From Berghia stephanieae (taxonomy: Eukaryota; Mollusca; Gastropoda; Nudibranchia; Aeolidiidae), in assembly GCA_034508935.3 (NCBI GenBank), contig CM067443.1, positions 124,269,257 through 124,333,256 of the forward strand: a stretch of DNA of 64,000 nt, in the 5' to 3' direction. Shown piece by piece: positions 55,895-64,000 of the stretch. Both the position numbers and the translations under genes were made by a program. A model generated the notes under the pieces. The model was not told where the DNA came from, did no database searches, and saw only the letters and a list, made by a program, of their open reading frames with translations. Within the stretch, counting starts at the first letter, position 1. Each line of letters opens with the position of its first letter.

Positions 55895-56240
55895 TAAACA
55901 AAAATTAATAAACCAGTTTCAAAGAAGTACAAAATACCAAGCACGGAACGTTTTGGACTCAAAATCCTTCTTCAACCAACAGCATAAACCCCCCCCCCCC
56001 CAACAAAACAACAACCCAATAATAGCATATTTACATTACTTAAAAACCAGATAGACGGCAGAGAAATATATGGCAACACATTTTTAAAGTAATATATTTA
56101 TGTATTTTTTTTACTGTTGGCTGAAGAAGGGTTTTGAGCCCGAAACGTTCCTAGTTCGGTATTTTGTACTTTTTTTGAAGCTGTTTTATTCATTTTTATT
56201 TATGACTTTTAAAGTTCACAGCTTCTGGCAGCTTACTACA
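55895..56240. mobile_element. Fold-back element FB
   Basis: Left arm GTACAAAATACCAAGCACGG and GGACTCAAAATCCTTCTTC; right arm GAAGAAGGGTTTTGAGCCC, CGGTATTTTGTAC. Between the arms lie a C run (55989-56001) and ACTTAAAAACCAGATAG / TTTTTAAAGTAATATATTT. Confidence 0.83.
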
Positions 56241-56344
56241 ACAAAAACCTTTGGGGTGATTTATATTAGATTCTTATTATTCGATAAGAAAAAAAAAATA
56301 TGGAAAAGGAAAGATTTCTAAATATTTTTAAAATGAGTTGCAAG

Positions 56345-56752
56345 AGCACTTGAATGCGTACTAGTCAGACCAGACAGCACAGACACACTAATGCCTAAAT
56401 TAAAGTCTCGGTGGAGTGGTAAAGGGTCAGTAATTTGCCCCCAGAACCTTTGGATGGAGTGTGTCAAGTGTGATCAGCATCATTGATCAACTTGAAAGAA
56501 AGTCACTCCAAACTAGGAGGAAAATAGCACGCCTGACCATGATGCAAAAGATAAAGAACAACTTGGTGGCGATTTCAAATCTTGATCTATAAACACCTAA
56601 ACGAACATCCAGGACTTTCCACATCCCCTTGACATCCACCAAAGACCTCAGAAAATTCTCATCTTACCCAAGAACCATTACAGATTGGAACAATTTACCG
56701 TGGGAAGTTACATCTGCACCCACTTTAGATTTATTTCTAGATCACTGCTGAA
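56345..56752 (+). pseudogene. LINE reverse-transcriptase C-terminus
   Basis: From about 56463 one frame reads VSSVISIIDQLERKSLQTRR, KIARLTMMQKIKNNLVAISN, one stop, then STKDLRKFSSYPRTITDWNN and LPWEVTSAPTLDLFLDHC with a stop at 56753. L-RR--ARLTMM-KI-NNLV and SYPRTI-DWNNLP-E---AP-LD-F are the well-known end of CR1/L2/RTE-type LINE ORF2 proteins. Only the last 95 codons are convincing. The 110 bases before (56345-56450) recur at 55465 and 56945. Confidence 0.85.
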
Positions 56753-56934
56753 TTTCAACTTAATGTTATTGTTCATGTCAAAATCTTCATGAGTGAAGGT
56801 GGACATTAAAGGAAGATTCAAGATTCAGATTGAATATAACGTAAAACAAGTGTTAACTCTTTTCGAGACATGAATGGCGTTACACTCGTATTTGCGAATT
56901 TTAAAATGTGTAATTCATTAGAATTTTATGTCTT

Positions 56935-57090
56935 TTTAGACGAATTCAAGAGCATTTGACTACGACAAGGTTGACCAGAGACACCGAACAATGTCCAAAT
57001 CAGAGTCTTGTGGGGAGCTAAGGCTGGGAGAATATATAGGAGGCTCAGTTGCGCTGGTCGTTATGAAATATTGATATAATCCAACAAGTG
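56935..57090. repeat. Dispersed repeat, third copy
   Basis: TTCAAGAGCATTTGACTACG, CAGAGTCTTGTGGGGAGC and GTCGTTATGAAATATTG align with 55465-55640. Possibly part of the 5' side of the LINE 3' region. Confidence 0.5.
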
Positions 57091-57267
57091 ATACTATGTT
57101 TTGATATGTAAATACCGATATATCGTTTGTAATGAATTATGCATTCATTGTTCGTTTAGAATAATATAAACAATCTTAGATTCTGAACGAATCTTTTTAG
57201 GGTAATCGTTATTATATTTTATGCCATTAAAAAAAGGTCTGAAAAAAAAAACCAGGACAAATTATTG

Positions 57268-57450
57268 GGCAACCTCTGTGGTGTAATGGTAGCTCGTCTG
57301 ATCGGCAATCAAGAGGTCTGAGGTTCGATCCCCAGTCGAGACAGGCTGATTTTTTGGGGGGTTGTTTTATTTCTTGTATTTTTTCTTCTGTTTTATCTGG
57401 CACTGTATCTTACACACTTTTTCAGATCTTTAAAATAATGGTGATTGTCT
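57268..57450 (+). mobile_element. SINE-4, uninterrupted
   Basis: Head CTCTGTGGTGTAATGGTAGC, GGCAATCAAGAGGTCTGAGG, B box GGTTCGATCCCC, then GATTTTTTGGGGGG, TGTATTTTTTCTTCTG and TCTGGCACTG. The tRNA-like part does not fold with a proper anticodon arm. Confidence 0.8.
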
Positions 57451-57514
57451 AAAGCAAGAATTCTAATTATTATTCTTTCTCTAGCTTAAGAAATTAGTCC
57501 GCCCTTCTCCCTCC

Positions 57515-57533
57515 TCCCCCCCCCCCCCCCCGA
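57515..57533. repeat. Poly-C run
   Basis: C run after CCCTCCTCC. Confidence 0.9.
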
Positions 57534-57594
57534 ATAAGAAAAAAAGATATATTATGTATGGAAAGCTTGTTGACCTTTGTAGAAACCACTTGAG

Positions 57595-57885
57595 ATGCGG
57601 CAATGTGGCCTTGTAGGATGACACGACTTCGGATCAGAAGGACCTGGGTTCGCGCATAGTTGAGTCTCTGGATATGACTCTTTGATCACGTTCTCTCACT
57701 GTACGCAGATGTATAATGAGTACTTGGCCGATAAAGCGTTTTCTCTATCGGAAAAAAATGAAATATCGCCCAACAGGCGTGATGTCTCGCCCTATATGTT
57801 ACGTGTTGTTGTGGGCCAGGGACAATTTGTAAAGCGCTTTGAACACGTTTAGTGGATCTTTTGCTTTATAGAAGCTCTCGTTTCT
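57595..57885 (+). mobile_element. SINE-1, diverged
   Basis: GATGCGGCAATGTGGCCTTG head with part of the B box lost, GTACGCAGATGTATAATGAG, TTTGTAAAGCGCTTTGAAC and GCTTTATAGAAGCTC. Confidence 0.87.
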
Positions 57886-58505
57886 TTTTTTTTTACTTTA
57901 AGGATATTGTTAAAATAACCAACAACTATATTTATAGCATTTTATCATTGATTGTGTAAAATTTTACCATTTTATATCTATGAATTCTTAGTTAACTAAA
58001 AATATCCTTAATATTCAACGCATAAAATAATGAACTCTTTGTCATTCTGAGAAATATTAATACAAAAAAGAATTTAAAAATGGAGTTTCAAATAAATTCA
58101 TCTCAGAAAAACATCAGTAATGATTAATGAAAAACTATCGATGAATGAGAACGTTGAATACTATCAGAACACTCAAATACAAATTCGTTCAGCTTGAAAA
58201 AGACAGCGCATCCTTCAAAAAGCTTACCCACTCCACAAATATTTAAAATAATTTTGGAGACATCAACGGTATTATTGAAATTAAGTCTTGTTCATTATTT
58301 ATTTTTGACACTGTTTTATTGATTTCAATGCTTGCCTAAATGTTTCATATAGATAGTCTTAAAACGGTAATATATGTTGGAACCAAAGGGTGACAAAAAG
58401 TGTGTTTATTGTAAAAATGACCATCGATACCAGGGTTAAGCTTTTCTCAATTAAAGGAACTCTGCCCGAATTTTATATTTTGGACTTAAGAATTTATTTT
58501 TCTTT
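57886..58505. other. Unassigned stretch
   Basis: AATTCGTTCAGCTTGAAAA at 58183 resembles AATTCGTCAAGCTTAACAA at 55342. Otherwise no feature. Confidence 0.35.
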
Positions 58506-58508
58506 AAA

Positions 58509-58815
58509 ATGTGCGGCTATGTGATCTAGTGGTATGACACTCGCTTTCGGATCGGAAGGTCCTGGGTTCGAGCCTCTCTCGGCGCATAGTTGAGTCATTG
58601 GAAAAGGCTCTTTACTCACATGCTCTCACCGTACTCAGGTGTAAAATTAGTACCTGTCCGTTAACAGCGTTGTCTCTGTCGAAAAAAAAATGTAATATCG
58701 CCTAACAGGCGCCATGTCTCGTTCTATATGTTACGTGTTGCTGTTTGTCAGAGACCCTCTGAGCCCTTTGAGCACATTTTGTGGATATTACGCAATATAA
58801 TATCTCACTTTTTAA
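58509..58815 (+). mobile_element. SINE-1, near consensus
   Basis: GTGCGGCTATGTGATCTAG, GGATCGGAAGGTCCTGGG, body, CTGAGCCCTTTGAGCAC and CGCAATATAATATC. Confidence 0.94.
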
Positions 58816-58934
58816 AAACATTAATACCAAGTTAGAATGATATCCGCCGGAACAGATTTGACCATACTGATGCAATCGATAAAAAATAGATGTTTGATGT
58901 GGTTCCTTTGTGTTCTCTTCGTTCTTATAGCCAA

Positions 58935-59783
58935 GACATTATAACTTATCTTTATTCTCATCCAGACCCATGTCGACCCATCAAATCGTAGAACAATTGT
59001 ACCATTTTCTCTCCAATGCATCATTTTCATTTGTCTGATTCAGTGGCTACCCCAGCTCCGTCTCCATCCTCACCCTCCTCCTCCTCCTCCTCCTCCTCCT
59101 CCTCCTCCTCCTCCTCCCTCCTCCTCCTAACCTCCTTTTTCTTCTTCTTCTTCTTCTTCTTCTTCTTCTTCTTCTTCTTCTTCTTCTTCTTCTTCTTCTT
59201 CTTCTTCTTCCTCCTCCTCCTTCTCCTCCTCACCCTCCTCCTCCTCCTACCCTCCTTTCTCTTCTTCTTCTTCTTCTTCTTCTTCTTCTTCTTCTTCTTC
59301 TCTTCTTCTTCTTCTTCTTCTTCTTCTTCTCCTCCTCCTCCTCCTCCTTCTTCTTCCTCCTCTTAATCATCATCACCATCACCATCATCATCATCGTCGT
59401 CATCATCATCATCATCATCATCATTTTTATCACCATCTTCTTCTTATCCTCCACCTCCTCCTCGCCTACCTCCCCCCTCTCCTCAATCTCCTCCTTCTTT
59501 TCCTCAATGACAGAGTGTACAATTCCAAGACTTATCTTTATTCCCCTACAGCCCATTCCAACCCATCAAATCGTACAATAATTGTACCATTTTTTTATCC
59601 AATGCATCACATTCATAGTGTGTCTGATTATGGCGAGTATTCAACGTGCTTGTCAAAAATACACTGATGGATGGTCTCCCGTTTTCACATTCTACAGTGA
59701 GGATAATGTATGTGATAAAATATAAAATAAATGTGTCTATAGTTGGAAATAGATGTAGACAGCTCTTCTTCTTCTTCTTGTTC

Positions 59784-59814
<31 letters not shown>

Positions 59815-60009
59815 CTTCTTCTTCTTCTTCTTCTTCTTCTTCTCTTCTTTTTTTCTTCTTCTTCTTCTTCTTCTTCCTTTTTTTTTTCTTCTTCTTCTTC
59901 TTCTTCTTCTTCTTCTTCTTCTTCTTCTTCTTCTTCTTCTTCTTCTTCTTCTTCTTCTTCTTCTTCTTCTTCACTTCCATCCTCCTCATTATCATCATCA
60001 CCATCATCG

Positions 60010-60087
<78 letters not shown>

Positions 60088-60100
60088 CATCCTCCTCTCC
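58935..60100. repeat. Tandem duplication carrying compound triplet arrays
   Basis: Unique words ACCCATCAAATCGTA, AATTGTACCATTTT and CCAATGCATCA occur at 58976-59025 and at 59563-59610. After each copy come arrays of TCC, TTC and TCA triplets (59075-59500 and 59765-60100). All long frames here are repeat translations. Confidence 0.9.
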
Positions 60101-60264
60101 AAACCCCAGTTCTCCTCCTCCTCCTCCAGCTACTTCTCTTCTTTTACTTCCTCATTCTGGTCAAAGAAAAAATACACCACAGCGGATGAAAATCACTTAA
60201 ATGTCAATTTACAAATTCGAATGCTGTTGACTAACCGACAACTATCAACAACATTAGTATGTTC

Positions 60265-60368
60265 GTGTATGGCTGTGTCTGTATTTGTAAATGTGTTGAT
60301 GTTCATACCATGAACCAAACTGAGCATTGTTTACCTCACATGAATTGCCTTTAATTTGGACAATAAAG

Positions 60369-60416
<48 letters not shown>

Positions 60417-60418
60417 AA
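60265..60418 (+). mobile_element. Retroposon-like 3' end with (TTA)n tail
   Basis: TGCCTTTAATTTGGACAATAAAGA is followed directly by about 17 ATT/TTA units. A microsatellite tail right after such an end is common in L2/CR1-type insertions. No other copy in the window confirms it. Confidence 0.4.
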
Positions 60419-60534
60419 ATACAAATTAAAACGATCTTGATGTCTTATGGTGACCACCCACTCCTCTTGTGCTCAAGAATACCTGTTTATTATTGAACTT
60501 AATACTGGAGTGCTCTGAAAAAACAACAACACGT

Positions 60535-61045
60535 TTTTAATATTTTGGCCCTTAAGACTCCGATCTACTAAAACGACCCTCATCGTGTCAAAAATTCTTA
60601 AACCTGGGACTGAAGTCTCAGATTCTGGTTTGAGAGTTTTGACAAGTCGAGGGTAATACGCTTCAACAGTCGTGACGTCACTTCCCCCGTAATGACGCAA
60701 AGTAACTTAGCAACTGATTCTAAACTATCGGAACAATGGCGGACCACATTATATAGTACTTCTCCGTCATAAAGTGTATCCAGTGGAGAATAACATTATA
60801 AATCTGATCATGCTTCGAATTATATACATTCTGATTACATGACATGTGAAAAAGTTCTAGCCAGCATGAAGAATAAAAAGTACCGATTTTCTTTGTTTAG
60901 AACCAAGCTGCTCTTTGCTAGGCGACGTGACATCAAACTATTGAATCCTATTTTAATCGATCAATAGAATATCTGAATCTGAAGGACTAGTTTTCTTGCC
61001 AAAATATTAAAAAATTGTTGGATTTTTTTTTTTTCAGATTATGGC
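60535..61045. mobile_element. MITE-2 interrupted by an ISL2EU-derived MITE
   Basis: TTTAATATTTTGGCCC, AACGACCCTCATCGTG and TTTGAGAGTTTTGACAAG at the left; TTAATCGATCAATAG, GAAGGACTAGTTTTCTTGCC after the insertion. Confidence 0.8.
60658..60949 (+). mobile_element. ISL2EU-derived MITE in a datable target site
   Basis: Left CTTCAACAGTCGTGACGTC, right (reversed) AGGATTCAATAGTTTGATGTC. The left flank GAGGGT-AAT and the right flank ATTTTAATCGATC together give the MITE-2 site GAGGGTCATTTTAATCGATC with AT doubled. The internal junction is identical to the other two copies. The exon-1 frame is interrupted here. Confidence 0.9.
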
Positions 61046-61167
61046 CGAAAGAGGATCATTTTTAATCCATCAATACTCCATGTCAGCTTCCATACACAAC
61101 CGTTCTTTTGACCTGGTCATCGACCTGATTTCAAAATATTGAGCAGCATAAGTAACCCATCTCCCAT

Positions 61168-61480
61168 GTGCGGCTATGTGGTTTACTGGTATGACACTCG
61201 CTCTCGCTCTCGGATCGGAAGGTCCTGAGTTCGAGCCTGGCTCGGCGCATCGTTGAGTCCTTGGAAAAGGCTCTTTACTCACATTCTTTCACCGTACTCA
61301 GGTGTAAAATGAGTACCTGGCCGTTGGCAGCGTTGTCTCTGTCGGAAAAAATGTATTTTCGCCTAACATGCGTCATGTCTCGTTCTACATGTTACATATT
61401 GCTGTTGGTCGGGAACCCCTTGTAAAGCGCTTTGAGCACATTAAGTGGAATTTTTGCTATATAACATGTCAAGTTTTTTT
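61168..61480 (+). mobile_element. SINE-1
   Basis: GTGCGGCTATGTGGTTTAC, a doubled CTCGCTCTCGCTCTCGG in the anticodon region, GAGTTCGAGCC, TTGTAAAGCGCTTTGAGC, TTTGCTATATAACATG. Confidence 0.94.
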
Positions 61481-62025
61481 TTTAAATCTCCTCAAAATGT
61501 TTTAACATCGGGATGGTTTCAATGCAGAATATTGAATGTGTATAGTTAAAAATGCGAGACTAATGTTATGTTTATAACCTTTAGTGAGGAGAAAGAATAT
61601 AGATAGGAATCTATGCCTGAAAAAGACGGATCTCAAAATAAAAGCAACAAAACGATCTTCTCAGATTATTTTCACTGTGATATTCTGAAAGAGGACACCT
61701 TTTTCATCAATAGGTCCATTCAAAATTGAAGAGAAGTTTAACTTTAAAAAAATAGAAATTTTATACGGACTTGACCCCGGGAGTTGTCTTTTAGGTCACG
61801 CCTCAGTAGCTTATTTAAGCGAGGGAAAAATACCCTTAAAATTTAATATTATTTCTGATTATTCATTCTTTTTCACTTCACTTATTATTCACGCTTTTAT
61901 CTATTTTTATAACAACTGAGGTAAGAGGCCATTTTTTCTCAACGAGTACTGATTAACTGGGAAATCTATAAGTCATAAAACTACTTTTTTTACAGACTGA
62001 TATACGAGAAAGTTACAAACCTTTC
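61481..62025. other. Unassigned stretch
   Basis: No feature recognised. Confidence 0.35.
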
Positions 62026-62030
62026 TAAAT

Positions 62031-62324
62031 TGGATTCAATAGTCTGATGTCACGTCGCCCAGCAACTGCGGCCATCGTGGTTCTAAACAAAAAAAAAATC
62101 GGTACGTTTTATTCTTCATGCTGGCTAGAACTTTTCATATGTCTTGTGATCAGAATGTGTACAACTCAAAACATGATCAGATTTATAATGTTTTTTTTTT
62201 TCCCTCTGGATACGCTTTTATGCCAGTCGGAGAAATATTTCATAAGGGCGTCCGCCATTATCCCGATAGTTTAGAGTTACCATGCGTCATTACGAGGGAA
62301 GTGACGTCATGACTGTTGAAGCGT
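62031..62324 (-). mobile_element. ISL2EU-derived MITE, minus orientation
   Basis: TGGATTCAATAGTCTGATGTC at the left is the right-end repeat; GAAGTGACGTCATGACTG at the right is the left-end repeat. AT on both sides. The junction AATCGGTACGTTTTATTC is the same as in the other copies. The exon-1 frame is interrupted. Confidence 0.88.
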
Positions 62325-62450
62325 ATAAAAGGCAATTCCATCACGGGTTGACTCAATAAATGATTGTTGACAAATTATGCTAGGGCATAATGATCGGTCC
62401 CCTGATGTTGGGAATCATCGCCACCTGCTGGCTACCCTATCGCAACTATT

Positions 62451-62625
62451 GTGCGGCTATGTGGTCTAGTGGTATGACACTCGCTTTCGGATCGGAAGGT
62501 CCTGGGTTCGAGCCCCGCGCTCGGCGCATAGTTGAGTCCTTGGAAAAGGCTCTTTACTCACATTCTCTCACCGTACTCAGGCGTAAAATGAGTGTTAACA
62601 GCAGTGTCTATTCCGAAAAATTGTA
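62451..62625 (+). mobile_element. SINE-1, 3' truncated
   Basis: Perfect-looking head GTGCGGCTATGTGGTCTAG, GGGTTCGAGCCCC, body to TCCGAAAAATTGTAA, then unrelated sequence. The L2-type tail is missing, unusual for a family that inserts by its 3' end. Confidence 0.92.
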
Positions 62626-63095
62626 AATAGAGTAGAGTTAGTGACTTCCCATCGTTTTGATCTCTTTTCCCCACAAGAGGACGAAAATTTTAAAAATACA
62701 TTAGTGGCAATAAATCACTATGTGCCGTCGACATGCTTATTGAGTTATCATGTTGTCACAGGGATTTAAAACATGCGTTGTTGTTATGAAGAGCTTAGAG
62801 CGTACCTGACCTACCTTGTGTTTCAAAGCTGTATTATAAAATCATCATCGTCATGGTTTACGTCTTTTACTTTTCTTCTTCCTTTTTTTTTTTACTGTAA
62901 CTCTTAAAGGCGAGATTCGATTCTACAAGTATCCTGGTGTTTAATATTATAGTCGGCCGTTAGGACAAGAAGAAAATTTCATATATTTTCATTATAAAAA
63001 AGGTTTTCAAAATTTGTAGAGATCTGAATAGGATGAAGCAGTGCCAGACAAATCAGAAAATTCAAACATTTTTCTTTGACAGCAATGCTTGTTAC
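62626..63095. other. Unassigned stretch
   Basis: No feature recognised. Confidence 0.35.
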
Positions 63096-63097
63096 TA

Positions 63098-63136
63098 TTT
63101 ATTTATTTATTTATTTATTCGTTTATATATTTATTT
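63098..63136. repeat. (ATTT)n microsatellite
   Basis: About nine ATTT units with a few changes, immediately 5' of SINE-2. Confidence 0.9.
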
Positions 63137-63366
63137 GGGAGTCCCAATAGCGCAGTTGGTAGAGCACTCGGTTCACACGCAAAGGGACCTAGGTCGATCC
63201 CGGGTGCAGTCGAGAATTTGTTCTGACCACCCAGCATTAATTGGGTAGCTGGGTCTCTTAGATCTGGCGGAAAGTACTTTGGGATAGTCTAACGTCCTAT
63301 CAAAAGGGTAGCAAGCAATTGCTTTTGTCCGTTTCACGCTATAAAAACCGGGATAAATTCCGGCAC
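63137..63366 (+). mobile_element. SINE-2, best copy
   Basis: GAGTCCCAATAGCGCAGTTG, GTAGAGCACTCGG, B-box region GGTCGATCCCGGGTGC, CTGGCGGAAAGTACTTTGG, CCTATCAAAAGGGTAGCAAG, TTGTCCGTTTCACGC and AACCGGGATAAATTCC. The tRNA-like part most resembles an alanine- or arginine-type tRNA but its anticodon arm is not intact. Confidence 0.94.
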
Positions 63367-63615
63367 TATGCAATACCCACCAAACGTGTTCAAAGTGCTT
63401 TACAAGGGACCACTAGCCAGCAGCAACACTTAACATGTAGAATGAGATATGGCGCCCGTTAGGCGATATTACATTTTTTGACAGAGATAACGTTGTTAAC
63501 GGCCAGATACTCATTTTACACATGAGTTCGTGAGAGAATATGAGTAAAGAGCCTTTTCTAAGGACTCAGCTATGCGCGATTCCGAAGGCGAAAGTCATAC
63601 CACTAGACCACATAG
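63367..63615 (-). mobile_element. SINE-1 abutting SINE-2
   Basis: CAATACCCACCAAACGTG tail, TTTACACATGAGTTCG body, ACTAGACCACATAG head. The B box is largely lost. Confidence 0.88.
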
Positions 63616-63740
63616 ATTAGTTCTTACAAAATTGTATTAATCAAGACTATAAACGTTCAAGGTTACGCTTAGTTTTGTGTTTTGGTACGTTATATTCGGT
63701 TTGCGGATTATGTGGTTATTTTACCTAAACGTATAGCACA
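63616..63740 (-). mobile_element. MITE-1b, left portion missing
   Basis: TTAGTTCTTACAAAATTG, GACTATAAACGTTCAAGG, TTTTGTGTTTTGGTACG, TTGCGGATTATGTGG, CTAAACGTATAGCA in reversed family order. SINE-1 stands where the TGACGTCA end should be. Confidence 0.75.
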
Positions 63741-64000
63741 ATACGGCATTCTGAAGCTGGGTGGCCGAATGTATCTATAAAATAAGTCAAAACCTTCCAT
63801 GAGCATCCGATTTCGGCATGCTCGGATTCTACAACGCCTTTTGGCTTCTCCCAAGAGCGTGCTAGATTCCAACGAGTAATATTTCAATAAATCTTGTCGC
63901 ATTGATTTTACTGCTTACTTGTTGAGAACGGTTGGGTGTGTGTTGGTATGATTGATGATTGATCGTGTGGGTAGTACACGTGAGTATTTTATTTAAACGC
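63741..64000. other. Unassigned end of window
   Basis: A 64-codon minus-strand frame at 63708-63902 has no recognisable motif. Confidence 0.35.

Noticed and set aside
56100-56180. Hammerhead ribozyme core (CTGAAGA - stem - GAAAC) in the FB arms
   Set aside because: The order CUGANGA, short stem, GAAAC is present at 56120, but an extra A precedes the stem, flanks do not pair as stem I, and other copies have TTGAAGA or lose GAAAC. It looks coincidental.
57270-57340. Functional tRNA gene
   Set aside because: Good A and B boxes, but the anticodon arm has a five-base loop and the acceptor ends do not pair. It is the head of SINE-4, which recurs elsewhere.
59016-60200. Open frames of 108-184 codons
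   Set aside because: Translations of TTC, TCC and TCA arrays.
63137-63205. Functional tRNA gene
   Set aside because: tRNA-like boxes belong to SINE-2, which has nine copies with the same downstream body.

Overview
The window is intron-like or intergenic animal DNA. It is A+T-rich, crowded with microsatellites and dispersed repeats, and contains no gene I can firmly assign to the host. The repeat spectrum suggests a marine invertebrate such as an echinoderm or mollusc: tRNA-derived SINEs with an L2-type 3' tail, fold-back MITEs, an ISL2EU-like DNA transposon with THAP and DDE domains, and LINE fragments. I cannot fix the phylum by eye. Boundaries were set by comparing copies with each other inside this window, so ends are good to a few bases where a target duplication or shared end is visible and to 10-30 bases elsewhere. 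Family names such as SINE-1 or MITE-2 are local labels used only here.

Most of the window is built from a few families. SINE-1 (about 300 bp, tRNA-Pro-like head, tail ending GCGCTATATAAA) has about 21 full or partial copies. SINE-2 (about 230-260 bp, head like AGCTCAGTTGGTAGAGC, end like ACCGGGATAAACTCC) has nine. SINE-3 (about 210 bp, tail ending GGGATGAATAAAGG) has about seven. SINE-4 has three. MITE-1 (ends CTATAGATAG, about 190 bp) and its relative MITE-1b carry a TGACGTCA site. MITE-2 is a fold-back of about 230 bp with arms containing ATCGATCGATATTTGAAGG. MITE-3 has GCAGGTCTG ends, MITE-4 has GATCTATATTC ends, MITE-5 has TTAA flanks like piggyBac, and MITE-6 has GCCTGACAC ends. A further fold-back family (FB) carries CCGAAACGTTC in its arms.

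The most gene-like locus is 44129-48484, a 4.36 kb ISL2EU/IS5-type DNA transposon. On the plus strand near its left end it has a first exon of a protein resembling SWIM zinc-finger proteins, ending at a strong splice donor. On the minus strand it has a broken THAP-HTH-DDE transposase gene running 48355 to 45739. Three deletion derivatives of about 295 bp (17957-18254, 60658-60949, 62031-62324) share one internal junction and still carry the start of the SWIM-like exon. A second large element, 38285-40983, has about 36 bp piggyBac-like ends next to TTAA but no transposase; its interior is filled with SINE pieces and triplet microsatellites.

Nested insertions give a relative age order. SINE-1 sits inside MITE-1b, MITE-2, MITE-3, SINE-4, another SINE-1 and the ISL2EU element, and no other family is seen inserted in SINE-1, so SINE-1 looks like the youngest wave. 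Three LINE C-terminal fragments lie at 17225-17400, 54075-54330 and 54590-54870, and a longer LINE reverse transcriptase C-terminus lies at 56463-56752. Very long triplet and dinucleotide arrays (12285-12700, 38603-38965, 40495-40693, 58935-60100 and others) generate most of the long open frames in the window; I regard those as non-coding.
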